Origin: a virus
IMG/VR virus record: IMGVR_UViG_3300025598_002259
Span: 1-64,000 of that record
Reading direction: 5' to 3' (one strand)
Length of the DNA: 64,000 bases
The notes below the pieces were generated by a model. That model was not told the DNA's origin and searched no databases. It worked only from the letters and a program-made list of their open reading frames with translations. Both the position numbers and the translations under genes were made by a program. This document shows, piece after piece, positions 41,103 through 48,446 of the stretch (positions are counted from its first letter, which is position 1; every line of letters starts with the position of its first letter).

Positions 41103-41481
41103 TGGTTACTCTTTCTAAAAAATCAGTCATGCTATCAACTCTACTTAAATTAATATGACTATATAATTCTGCTACATTATTATCATTAGTCATATAATAT
41201 ACATTAGGTTTAGATAATATATAGCCTATCAAATAACTAGTTATAGCTGACATATTATTTACATTAACTAACTTATAATCACTACAAGAAAGGCTATGTA
41301 ACAGCCAAGGGACGTTAGGCTCTCCACTATAGAAGTATATATTAAATGAATCGTCTGTATCTTCTTTGAGCCATTGTGTAATTTGTTCTTGATCAGTTTC
41401 ATTTAAATCAATAAACAATACGCTCTTCTGATCATTTTGAAAAATATCTGGAGGAGTGATAAGTGTAATTTTAGCCGGCAT
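41089..41481 (-). CDS. hypothetical protein, 130 aa
   Basis: An alpha/beta protein with hydrophobic strands (SVLFIDLNE, NIYFYSGEP) and a helical C-terminus. I recognise no family. It overlaps clpX by 14 bases and the membrane protein gene by 11, so translation is coupled. A role alongside ClpX is possible only from context. Confidence 0.55.
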   Translation of the reverse strand: MPAKITLITPPDIFQNDQKSVLFIDLNETDQEQITQWLKEDTDDSFNIYFYSGEPNVPWLLHSLSCSDYKLVNVNNMSAITSYLIGYILSKPNVYYMTNDNNVAELYSHINLSRVDSMTDFLERVTSGKK

Positions 41482-42619
41482 CTTTTAATCCTTTCTTAAC
41501 TTCTGCTTTGATTTCTTCAGGAACTTGATAGAAAGGTAAAATGCCACTTTTAACTCTTTTAACCATATCTTTAATATTACGTTCGGATGTAGCGAGATAA
41601 TCTTTTTCGCTAATTACATTACTAACATTTTTCCACATCCCACTTTCATTTTGTTCTTCATTTTGAACATAAGAACTAGTAGTTTCTGATTTCCCCTCAA
41701 CGCCTTTTTCTGCAGCATCGATCATGGAGTTCCATAAATCTACCGGATCTTGGGAAGAATTGGTAGGATCATCGATCTTTTTAAATTGTTGAAAACTATA
41801 TTGACTGGCTAATAATAGTATCACTGCTAACGGATCAAACACTAAAATAAGAATTAAAATAACCCAAGTGACTGCCCTTTCTAAAATACTAGGATCAGTA
41901 TTACCATAAACAAAGGCTGCTATATATCTAATAGGGCCAACTTCGGATTCGACTTTACGAGATTCAGCAGCAATTGGTGCTCTTTCATCATTAAGCAATG
42001 AAATGTGTTTTTGTGATTCGGAAATTTCTGATAATAATCTCGATCTTTCTTCAGCTTGTGTATGTCTTAATCTTACCGCACGGCTTGCTCCCTGTTCGTC
42101 GTTTGATCTTTCCATCAACTGATCGACAGCAGTATCCATTTGTTTTAATGCTTTACGATTTGTTTCTATGTTTTCTCGTTCGGTTTTGATTTTTTCATCA
42201 TAGACTGCAATGCGTGCAGCTACGTCGCCACTGACTAGGCTTTGGTCGCTATGTGCTTTGCTGAGAAAGCCGAAGATACCCATACTGGTGATTAGCATGA
42301 GTACTACAATAGCTGCTATTAAGTAGCCTTTGACAGCAGTCGGAGCAATAGCCCAATTTTGCTTGAGCCATACTGTAGCAACTAGTTTGCTAATTTCTAA
42401 TGTAACGCCCATTACAATAATAGGTACTACCGCTGCTGAGAATATTGCAGTTAATCCTGAAACAGAATAATAAACTGCAACTGCTGAAATTGCTAGTCCG
42501 GAAAGTAAAGTCAAATAGGCTACGATCTTATTGGATAAGGTATTCATGGAAATATTTATTTCCTGAATTGCGGCCTTATCCTTTTTCTTTCTCCTGCGTT
42601 TACGCTTAAAAAGCTTCAC
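41471..42619 (-). CDS. phage membrane protein with coiled-coil, 382 aa
   Basis: Starts at a GTG with GAGGAT six bases upstream. A basic head is followed by three membrane helices (about 30-52, 57-85, 95-118), a long periplasmic coiled coil (about 130-225), a fourth helix (about 240-265) and a charged cytoplasmic tail. The topology resembles DUF4407-type proteins. Function unknown; it may sense or alter the envelope. Confidence 0.6.
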   Translation of the reverse strand: MKLFKRKRRRKKKDKAAIQEINISMNTLSNKIVAYLTLLSGLAISAVAVYYSVSGLTAIFSAAVVPIIVMGVTLEISKLVATVWLKQNWAIAPTAVKGYLIAAIVVLMLITSMGIFGFLSKAHSDQSLVSGDVAARIAVYDEKIKTERENIETNRKALKQMDTAVDQLMERSNDEQGASRAVRLRHTQAEERSRLLSEISESQKHISLLNDERAPIAAESRKVESEVGPIRYIAAFVYGNTDPSILERAVTWVILILILVFDPLAVILLLASQYSFQQFKKIDDPTNSSQDPVDLWNSMIDAAEKGVEGKSETTSSYVQNEEQNESGMWKNVSNVISEKDYLATSERNIKDMVKRVKSGILPFYQVPEEIKAEVKKGLKDAG

Positions 42620-42620
42620 A

Positions 42621-43010
42621 CTATCCTCGTCGCATACGACTAATAGATATCATTTCTTCTTCATTAATCACGGGCACAGCGTTACTCTTATGCATAGTAG
42701 CAATACCTTTAATAAGAGTGCCGGTATATTTACGTTCGGGAGGCCTAGCGCAGGGTGCCCAAGTAGACTCTACACTTTTAATTTCTCGAGTAGCATCTTG
42801 TCGAGGAGCGTTATACAATGGTTTATAACTGGTAGACATAAACCCTTTCTTGTTGGTCTTAGTTGTCTTTACATTATATTCTCGATACAGAGCTTCTTGC
42901 TGTTCTCGAGCTAACTCACTACGGCGCTTATGTTCAGCAGATGCCCACTTCTTTTTGCCTTTCTTCTTACCAGTAGTAGTAAGAGCAGGATGTGCTAAAT
43001 GCATTGACAT
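42621..43010 (-). CDS. basic hypothetical protein, 129 aa
   Basis: Very basic N-terminus (TGKKKGKKKWASAEHKRRS) and a conserved-looking central part (YKPLYNAPRQDATREIKSV). Such proteins occur in T4-like aquatic phages next to structural or host-takeover genes. Nucleic-acid binding is likely from charge, but no family is known. Its start overlaps the upstream stop (TAATG). Confidence 0.55.
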   Translation of the reverse strand: MSMHLAHPALTTTGKKKGKKKWASAEHKRRSELAREQQEALYREYNVKTTKTNKKGFMSTSYKPLYNAPRQDATREIKSVESTWAPCARPPERKYTGTLIKGIATMHKSNAVPVINEEEMISISRMRRG

Positions 43011-43345
43011 TACTTACCCTCGTTATTAAATTCTGAAATACTTTCGATAAATTTCATATCTTCTTCGCTAGGCAGATACCAACGGTTTTCTTTGAAATTC
43101 CAATGACGGGTATCATGTAAATCAAAGTTAAAATAGAATCCAAGAATACCGACGAAAATATGTAGTCCTGCATGATCTGTTTTAAAAGTTAGATTAAAAG
43201 AAAAATCCACTATAATATCATTAATAATTCCGCAATGGAAATCAATAACTTTATTTTTGGAAACTTTCCGATTTTTTTCGTAACAATTATTATGAATAGG
43301 GTTGTTAATTAGAGGATTTCGTAAGCCAAAAGAAAAGTCAATCAT
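43010..43345 (-). CDS. hypothetical protein, 111 aa
   Basis: I chose the ATG at 43345, which overlaps the upstream stop as ATGA; an ATG 12 bases earlier is also open. The protein has FNFDLHDTRHWNFKENRWYLPSE split around DLHDTRHWN, a motif seen in conserved phage proteins. Function unknown. Confidence 0.55.
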   Translation of the reverse strand: MIDFSFGLRNPLINNPIHNNCYEKNRKVSKNKVIDFHCGIINDIIVDFSFNLTFKTDHAGLHIFVGILGFYFNFDLHDTRHWNFKENRWYLPSEEDMKFIESISEFNNEGK

Positions 43346-44643
43346 TCTGTACCCCATTTAGTTACAACTTCAATGCCACACTTTTTCAAAAATGCATCTG
43401 GTAAAATACCGCCTGCATTAACAATAATAGCATTGTTCTCTATAATGCGCAAGTCATCTTTACCAATTTGGAGAATAACATAATCCTCACCGATTTGTTG
43501 TACATTAGAATTTAGGATTACTTCTAAATTACCTTTTTTAACAGCACGATCTACACGTTGTCTATTAGCCGGTTTAGCTCTTTGAAAAGCTGTACCACGA
43601 TATGATAAGGTAACATGATTACTAGGATCTGCTTCAGCAATACTAGCCGCAGCTTCTAATGCACTATCACCGCCACCTACTACTAATATATGCGCGCCTT
43701 TATATTGTTCAGGATCAATAAGCCTATAAACTACTTTTGGTAAATCTTCGCCCGGCACATCTAGTGTTCTCGGGCTACCACGACGACCGATAGATAATAA
43801 TACATTGGTAGCACGATATGTACCTAATAAGGATGTGATGGTGAATCCTGTATCGTCCTTAACTACGCTTTCTACACGCTCATTAAATTTGAAATTTAGA
43901 TTGTGTAGTTGACGTTGTTCATCCCAAAACTTTAATAGTTCTTCTTTGGTGGTATTTCTAAAATGTACTTTCCCAATAACAGGCAAAGTAACTGGCTGTG
44001 TCATGACTAGCTTTCTACGTGGGTATTTAAAAACTGTTCCACCCAACGAATCTTGTTCAAGGATTAGATAGGTAAGCTTTTCACTAATTGCAGTAAAAGC
44101 CGCACCAATTCCAGCAGGGCCGCCCCCAACAATAATAAGATCATACTGATTTTTCCCACGATCACAATTCTTAGCAATATTTTCAACAGCTTCTCTCCCT
44201 TGAGTTAAAGCGTTTTTGATTAATCCCATGCCACCTAATTCACCAGCAACATAGAGTCCGTTAACATTAGTTTCGAATGTGGGCTTAACCACTGGTAAAT
44301 CTACACCACGACGCGCAGTACCAAATACTAAAGTAATTGCATCAACAGGGCAAGCTAACTTACAAGCACCATGGCCGATGCATTCGGTAGGACTAGTGAG
44401 AACTGCTTTTCCATTAATTAACCCTAGTACATGATGGTGACTTTCAGGGCAGGCTTTGACACAACCGCCGCAGCCGATGCATTGGTCACTATCAATTACT
44501 GGATGCATCGAAACAGTCTCTGTTAAACCTGCTTCTACCGCATCTTCTAATACTGCTATTGACTTTTTATGAGTTTTTCTTTTCTTTTTAAGATAGAAAA
44601 TAATTACAATGGCAATAAATGCTAGATATATTAATGCGAACAT
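43342..44643 (-). CDS. membrane-anchored FAD/[4Fe-4S] NAD(P)-dependent oxidoreductase
   Basis: The 433-residue protein has one N-terminal membrane helix (1-19), a ferredoxin-like domain with CIGCGGCVKACP (about 57-68) and CIGHGACKLACP (about 87-98, His replacing the second Cys), then a two-dinucleotide-fold flavoprotein: DLIIVGGGPAGIGAAF (FAD) and ILVVGGGDSALEAA (NAD(P)H). It resembles thioredoxin-reductase-type flavoproteins but lacks their CxxC active site. It would pass electrons from NAD(P)H through FAD and FeS to a membrane partner. The partner may be a quinone or the b-type cytochrome. Confidence 0.85.
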   Translation of the reverse strand: MFALIYLAFIAIVIIFYLKKKRKTHKKSIAVLEDAVEAGLTETVSMHPVIDSDQCIGCGGCVKACPESHHHVLGLINGKAVLTSPTECIGHGACKLACPVDAITLVFGTARRGVDLPVVKPTFETNVNGLYVAGELGGMGLIKNALTQGREAVENIAKNCDRGKNQYDLIIVGGGPAGIGAAFTAISEKLTYLILEQDSLGGTVFKYPRRKLVMTQPVTLPVIGKVHFRNTTKEELLKFWDEQRQLHNLNFKFNERVESVVKDDTGFTITSLLGTYRATNVLLSIGRRGSPRTLDVPGEDLPKVVYRLIDPEQYKGAHILVVGGGDSALEAAASIAEADPSNHVTLSYRGTAFQRAKPANRQRVDRAVKKGNLEVILNSNVQQIGEDYVILQIGKDDLRIIENNAIIVNAGGILPDAFLKKCGIEVVTKWGTE

Positions 44644-44948
44644 TATGCAGCGATTGATTCCTTATTAGATAATACTTGAATCAATGGCCAATTCTTTTTG
44701 CTAATACCAGTGAATCGTAAAATTTCACCACCAGCAGCAATCTTAAAAGACCCAGCAACTACCCAAATTTCATTTCCTGATGTATCCGTTCCGGCTAGTT
44801 TGCGTACAACCCCATTAATAATACCATCATCGGTAGTCTTACCCTTATTCCACTGATAGAAGGCACTATTACCTTGCCAACGTTCTGCAAATCCGCTAGA
44901 ATCTAGACAAAATTGTTCTAAAGAATACAACGTATTAATTGCTGACAT
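44643..44948 (-). CDS. hypothetical protein, 101 aa
   Basis: A soluble beta-rich protein (NEIWVVAGSFKIAAGGEILRF) with one cysteine. No family is recognised. It is the first gene of the operon that carries the FAD/FeS oxidoreductase, ClpX and bS21, and its stop overlaps the next start (TAATG). Confidence 0.55.
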   Translation of the reverse strand: MSAINTLYSLEQFCLDSSGFAERWQGNSAFYQWNKGKTTDDGIINGVVRKLAGTDTSGNEIWVVAGSFKIAAGGEILRFTGISKKNWPLIQVLSNKESIAA

Positions 44949-44966
44949 ACTATTCTCCTTTTAAAA

Positions 44967-44999
44967 CACTATTATAGTGGTAAAAGGTTTTATCGTCAA
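44967..44999 (-). promoter_or_regulatory. sigma70-type promoter with palindrome over the -10 box
   Basis: TTGACG (44994-44999), 17-base spacer, TATAAT (44971-44976). A 13-base palindrome CACTATTATAGTG (44967-44979) covers the -10 box and could be an operator. The unit downstream runs through to bS21. Confidence 0.75.
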
Positions 45000-45007
45000 C
45001 TAAGATT

Positions 45008-45163
45008 TTACCGAATTATAGTCCATTTTGGATTAAAGTACTTGCCTTCGTGTTTCCGTTTAAAAATCTTACTGTATTCGATTAGGGTTAATTCACGCTG
45101 ACGTTCTAAATCATGCTCTAAACAAGCACGATACATTTTCTTTACTAGTTTAGATTGCTTCAT
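45008..45163 (-). CDS. small basic protein, 51 aa
   Basis: Start ATG 45163, 21 bases after an exact late-type promoter octamer; the longer frame to 45226 runs over that promoter and is rejected. The protein is Lys/Arg-rich (KQSKLVKKMYRACLEHDLER) and may bind nucleic acid. No family is recognised. Confidence 0.6.
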   Translation of the reverse strand: MKQSKLVKKMYRACLEHDLERQRELTLIEYSKIFKRKHEGKYFNPKWTIIR

Positions 45164-45183
45164 TTTAGTACTCCCTATAAAAC

Positions 45184-45191
45184 TATTTATA
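45184..45191 (-). promoter_or_regulatory. T4-late-like promoter octamer TATAAATA
   Basis: Exact match, 20 bases before the ATG at 45163 on the same strand. No -35 box is seen. Confidence 0.65.
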
Positions 45192-45239
45192 AAAGAGTTA
45201 CTGGTTACGGTTCCAGTGACACCCAATATTTGTGTCCGG

Positions 45240-45989
45240 TTATTTTTCTGTAGTCCAGGTAACGATTTCCCAGTGTCCGTTGTGATGTTCGACTAAGGCA
45301 GTCATAGATTCGACCCAATCGCCGTCATTCATATATACAACACCGTCGATTTCTTTAATTTCTGCATGATGTATGTGTCCACAAATTACACCATCAAATC
45401 CTCGTTTCTTACAATAAGCAGCAAGATTGCGTTCGAATTGAAACATAAAATCAACTGCTTTCTTAACACGTTGTTTTAGATATTTGCTTAAGCTCCAGTA
45501 ACCAAATCCCATACGATGTCTAATCCAATTAAACTTATTGTTTAGCGATAATACAACATCATAAGCACGATCGCCTAAAAAACTAATCCAAGGAGCTAAT
45601 CTCGTAATGCCATCGAACAAATCTCCATGTGTTAACAAATAACGACGTCCATCAACGCCGACATGTTCGGTTTGGTTAACAATTTCTACATGTCCAAACG
45701 CAATATTGTATTGTAATAATGGTCTTAAAAATTCATCATGGTTACCGGCTATATAAACTACTCTTGTATCGCGTTTAGCATGACCTAAAATTCTACGAAT
45801 AACATTAGTATGACTTTGTTTCCATTTCCAACGATTTTGTTGAATTTTCCAGGCATCAATAATATCGCCTACAAGATAAAGTGTTTCACAACTGTTATTC
45901 TTAAGAAAGTTATTAAGTTGTTCAGCCTTGCAGTCTTTAGTGCCTAAATGCACATCACTAATACAGATGGTACGATATGTTTTTTTCAT
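45240..45989 (-). CDS. UDP-2,3-diacylglucosamine hydrolase-like metallophosphatase
   Basis: The 249-residue protein has all calcineurin-type metal motifs: ISDVHLGTKD, LVGDIIDAW, IAGNHDEFL, LTHGDLFDG and ICGHIHHAEI. The layout with TRLAPWISFLGDRAYD matches the LpxH/LpxH2-type family that removes UMP from UDP-diacylglucosamine in lipid A synthesis. Related proteins may act on other nucleotides. It has its own promoter and no operon partner on its 5' side. Confidence 0.8.
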   Translation of the reverse strand: MKKTYRTICISDVHLGTKDCKAEQLNNFLKNNSCETLYLVGDIIDAWKIQQNRWKWKQSHTNVIRRILGHAKRDTRVVYIAGNHDEFLRPLLQYNIAFGHVEIVNQTEHVGVDGRRYLLTHGDLFDGITRLAPWISFLGDRAYDVVLSLNNKFNWIRHRMGFGYWSLSKYLKQRVKKAVDFMFQFERNLAAYCKKRGFDGVICGHIHHAEIKEIDGVVYMNDGDWVESMTALVEHHNGHWEIVTWTTEK

Positions 45990-46000
45990 AGCAATATTTA

Positions 46001-46029
46001 ACTATAAAAACATTACAATAGTATTACAA
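46001..46029 (-). promoter_or_regulatory. sigma70-type promoter of the LpxH-like gene
   Basis: TTGTAA (46024-46029), 17-base spacer, TATAGT (46001-46006). The -35 box overlaps the T-tract of the upstream terminator. Confidence 0.55.
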
Positions 46030-46058
46030 AAAATAATAGGCTCCGAAGAGCCTATTAT
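46027..46058 (-). terminator. terminator, likely the original end of the tmRNA gene
   Basis: An 11-bp perfect stem (ATAATAGGCTC/GAGCCTATTAT) with a UUCG-type loop, followed on the minus strand by TTTTTTG. It lies beyond the homing endonuclease gene, as expected if that gene was inserted into the tmRNA. Confidence 0.85.
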
Positions 46059-46120
46059 CGATCGTTCTGTTACCGAGTGATCAAACTCTGTTTACTAGAC
46101 TGCAATTAAGCAGCTAGAGC
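46059..46120 (-). other. displaced tmRNA tail with a second ALAA-stop tag end
   Basis: On the minus strand this stretch begins GCTCTAGCTGCTTAA (46120-46106), encoding A-L-A-A-stop. This nearly repeats the tag end GCTCTAGCAGCATGA of the tmRNA at 46883-46897, and it runs into the terminator at 46027-46058. I read it as the original end of the tag and 3' tail of the coding piece, cut off by the inserted homing endonuclease gene. Confidence 0.55.
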
Positions 46121-46131
46121 TAAATAATAAT

Positions 46132-46845
46132 ATGAATTATGAAAAAATTTATAAAAATTTAATGGAAGCTGCTAAAACAAGAAATAGTTCTATGAAAGAT
46201 GTGCATAGTCATCATATTATACCAAGATGTATTGGTGGTAAAGATTCACCAGACAATTTAGTTAATTTAACTTTTAGAGAACATTTTGTTGCTCATTTAT
46301 TATTAGCTAAAATATACGGTGGAAAATTGTGGCACGCTGTTAAAATGATGGGCGCTGTACATGGTTATACAGGAAGGATGTATGCAGTTGCCAAGAAAAA
46401 ACATTCTTCAATGTTATCTATTCAAAATCAAAAGAAAAGAAAACCTAAAGAAACTCGACATTATAAATGTTACGAATGCGATAAAGAAATTATTCGTATC
46501 GAATTTGTACATCGCCCTAGTAAAGAAAGATATTTTTGTTCTATCAAATGTAGGAATAAGTTTTGTGCAAAAAACAGACCATCAAGAAAAGGAACTTCAT
46601 TATCCCACATTCCGAAAAGAACTGCTTGGAACAAAGGTAAATCAAGCCCGATGAAAGGTAGATCGATTAAAGGACACCCTGCATGGAACAAGGGTGTACA
46701 TAATCCGTTAGGATCTATTAATGGAAAAAAAGGAGCAGATAAACTCTCTAAAACTGCTAAAGGTAGGAAAAAGCAGTATCGCGAGGATGGATCTTGGACA
46801 TGGGTTTATCCTAATAGGAATACTGGGGACCAAAGTCCCCAGTAG
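46132..46845 (+). CDS. HNH homing endonuclease with NUMOD3-type motifs
   Basis: The 237-residue protein has an HNH core in HSHHIIPRCIGGKDSPDNLVNL with H and N ligands (HHII, DNLVNLT, HFVAH). A Cys4 zinc motif follows (CYECDKEI...CSIKCRNKFC), then repeated DNA-binding NUMOD3-like motifs (RTAWNKGKSSPMKGR, HPAWNKGVHNP). This is the build of a free-standing homing endonuclease. It is antisense to the tmRNA and lies between its tag and terminator. The last codons lie in the hairpin that follows the tmRNA coding piece. Confidence 0.9.
   Translation: MNYEKIYKNLMEAAKTRNSSMKDVHSHHIIPRCIGGKDSPDNLVNLTFREHFVAHLLLAKIYGGKLWHAVKMMGAVHGYTGRMYAVAKKKHSSMLSIQNQKKRKPKETRHYKCYECDKEIIRIEFVHRPSKERYFCSIKCRNKFCAKNRPSRKGTSLSHIPKRTAWNKGKSSPMKGRSIKGHPAWNKGVHNPLGSINGKKGADKLSKTAKGRKKQYREDGSWTWVYPNRNTGDQSPQ
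46822..46843 (-). terminator. hairpin at the present 3' end of the tmRNA coding piece
   Basis: A 9-bp perfect stem (ACTGGGGAC/GTCCCCAGT) with a 4-base loop. On the minus strand it is followed by TATTCC, not by a clean T-run. It may be an RNA-stabilising or terminator hairpin. Confidence 0.55.
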
Positions 46846-47081
46846 GTAACTTATTTGACAAGGCGTTTCCTGCCCCGTTGGATCATGCTGCTAGAGCAAT
46901 GTCTCCAAAATAATCGTCATTTGCTGCGATTATAGTTTTTGCGCTGATTGCGTCAGTCGCCTCTCGGGTAGCTTTCAGGTTATTACTTGCTCTGTCGAAG
47001 CCAAATACACCCCCATAGTTGGTGGAGGTGAGCGGAGTCGAACCGCTGTCCAAAACACCTTTAGCTAAAAGTTTACTACCA
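46844..47081 (-). ncRNA. ssrA: circularly permuted (two-piece) tmRNA
   Basis: On the minus strand the acceptor piece comes first: T-arm AGCGG/CCGCT with loop TTCGACT, then CACCTCC-A-CCA (to 47020). A 5-base spacer (47015-47019) is followed by the 5' half GGGGGTG (47014-47008) and a typical TTCGAC motif. GGGGGTG pairs with CACCTCC and includes the G3-U70 alanine identity pair. The tag starts at GCA 46927 after TAATC and reads AANDDYFGDIALAA, stop TGA 46885-46883. This order is the permuted form known from alpha-, beta- and cyanobacterial lineages. Exact piece ends are not certain. Confidence 0.88.
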
Positions 47082-47225
47082 TTAATTCTTATTTTCTTTT
47101 GTATTATCAACGCTAGGCATACTAGCACCGCCAGATGATGAACCCGACGAAGAAGAGCCGCTATTTCGAGTAACAAGATAAATTGCTGCACCGATTACAA
47201 CTAAAAGTACGATTAATGTAAACAT
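47082..47225 (-). CDS. small membrane protein, 47 aa
   Basis: Start ATG 47225 with AAAGGAG eight bases upstream; stop TAA 47084-47082. The product is one membrane helix (FTLIVLLVVIGAAIYLV) and a Ser/Gly-rich tail (RNSGSSSSGSSSGGASM). The stop touches the tmRNA acceptor piece, and both may share the promoter at 47247-47275. Function unknown. Confidence 0.65.
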   Translation of the reverse strand: MFTLIVLLVVIGAAIYLVTRNSGSSSSGSSSGGASMPSVDNTKENKN

Positions 47226-47246
47226 CTTAGTCTCCTTTAAAGAACT

Positions 47247-47275
47247 ATTGTAATATTATTTAATATAAAATGCAA
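47247..47275 (-). promoter_or_regulatory. sigma70-type promoter before the small protein and tmRNA
   Basis: TTGCAT (47270-47275), 17-base spacer, TACAAT (47247-47252); start near 47240. Confidence 0.6.
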
Positions 47276-47285
47276 GACATTTATA

Positions 47286-48125
47286 TTAAACTTGGCTAGG
47301 TCTCCACAATCCTACTAATGTACTCCCGGGTTTATTATTAGCTAGTGTCCACCCTCCTGGCCAAGCGATAGATACTGTGCTATCAGATGGGTTATTGTTA
47401 TTTGTTGCTCTACTATTTTGATTCCCTCCACAAAAAGTATATCTACCATTTTGTGCGGTGTATATAAAATTCACATGATTATGTCCGCTATAATCCCAAA
47501 GAGCAATATCTCCAGGTTGACCTTGATCTAACGGAACAGATGTTGCACTCCATCTTGATGGAGAATTTTCAATCGCAATAGCTCCCGCTTCGGGACACCA
47601 TTTGTACCCACATTGTTTAAGAGTAAAGTTAACAAATCCCATGCACCAAGGTGTAACATCGTGTAATATGACCGAGCCCAAGCCCAGGCTTTTCCATATA
47701 CCTATGATATTAGGATTATCAATTCCTGTGGTTTGATAAGTTCTACTCCATTGCCCATTTTCGGCCTCTACTAAACGGTCAGCTAAGAAAGGAATAAGGC
47801 CACCAGTAAATGTTGCAGTTGAAATCACTCCGGTTGCGGTTGAAATTTGTGGTGGAGTACCCTGATAGGTAGATTGTATTGCACCTTGTGCCACTGCATC
47901 TGCCGGCATAGCAAATGTACTAGTACTTGATAGATAAGCTGAATCATTATTATTAATTTGCTCAACAATCAACGGATCTATTGTTACTCCGCCAACAGTG
48001 ATATCTCCGACAAATGCAGCACTTTGCTGCGGTTTGTTCCACAATGCTACAGCAACATTATTAACAAAAACGTTTTTACTATAAAAAACGTCTCCTATCA
48101 ACCCAATACCGGAAACGTAAGGCAT
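47286..48125 (-). CDS. virion-type protein with PAAR-like start and CHAP/TIGR02594-like peptidase domain
   Basis: Residues about 10-45 (GDVFYSKNVFVNNVAVALWN) resemble PAAR-like tip motifs. The C-terminal half (about 150-279) has WCMGFVNFTLKQCG (catalytic Cys), GQPGDIALWDYSGHNHVNFI (catalytic His) and YTFCGGNQ, the layout of TIGR02594/CHAP amidases. A spike or tail protein that opens peptidoglycan during entry, or an endolysin, is likely. It is followed by structural-type genes on the same strand. Confidence 0.75.
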   Translation of the reverse strand: MPYVSGIGLIGDVFYSKNVFVNNVAVALWNKPQQSAAFVGDITVGGVTIDPLIVEQINNNDSAYLSSTSTFAMPADAVAQGAIQSTYQGTPPQISTATGVISTATFTGGLIPFLADRLVEAENGQWSRTYQTTGIDNPNIIGIWKSLGLGSVILHDVTPWCMGFVNFTLKQCGYKWCPEAGAIAIENSPSRWSATSVPLDQGQPGDIALWDYSGHNHVNFIYTAQNGRYTFCGGNQNSRATNNNNPSDSTVSIAWPGGWTLANNKPGSTLVGLWRPSQV

Positions 48126-48141
48126 AAGTTATTCCTTTAAC

Positions 48142-48435
48142 TTATTTACCTAGTGCAATGCCTGTTGTTCTCTGTATATAAAGATCTGCAGCATCTTTTT
48201 CAGTTGCCAACGGTGCAGTCATTATTGCATGTTTGGCAAATGATATTGTATTCGAATTAACGGTAAACATGAAAGGAACAAGATCAACTCCTTTTTGTGT
48301 AGGAATTAAAGCTCGTGGTTTGTTAAGGCAAATAAAATGGGCATCTTCACTTTCAAATCTTCCGACTATTTCTTCACCGGCATTGGTACGTATAGTTACA
48401 ACTTCTCCAATACTGGCACCTTTAGTAATTAACAT
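48142..48435 (-). CDS. conserved phage-type protein, 97 aa
   Basis: A beta-rich protein starting LITKGASIGEVVTIRTNAG and EIVGRFESED, which recalls Sm-like or small structural folds. No family is certain. It is in the leftward run of virion-related genes, directly upstream of the CHAP protein. Confidence 0.5.
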   Translation of the reverse strand: MLITKGASIGEVVTIRTNAGEEIVGRFESEDAHFICLNKPRALIPTQKGVDLVPFMFTVNSNTISFAKHAIMTAPLATEKDAADLYIQRTTGIALGK

Positions 48436-48446
48436 TTTTGTTTCCT

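Noticed and set aside
42541-42560. A late-type octamer (AATAAATA) inside the 41471 gene
   Set aside because: It lies within the coding region with no gene start at a suitable distance; such AT-rich strings are expected by chance.
43342-44643. Thioredoxin reductase
   Set aside because: The two dinucleotide folds match, but the CxxC active site is absent and two FeS-type motifs plus a membrane anchor are added.
46844-46927. A group I intron in the tmRNA around the homing endonuclease
   Set aside because: I see no intron core pairings, and the endonuclease is antisense to the tmRNA; the duplicated tag end fits a free-standing insertion better.
46883-47191. A 102-residue protein gene at the tmRNA
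   Set aside because: The frame simply runs through the tmRNA and ends in its tag; the sequence has all tmRNA hallmarks and no start signal.
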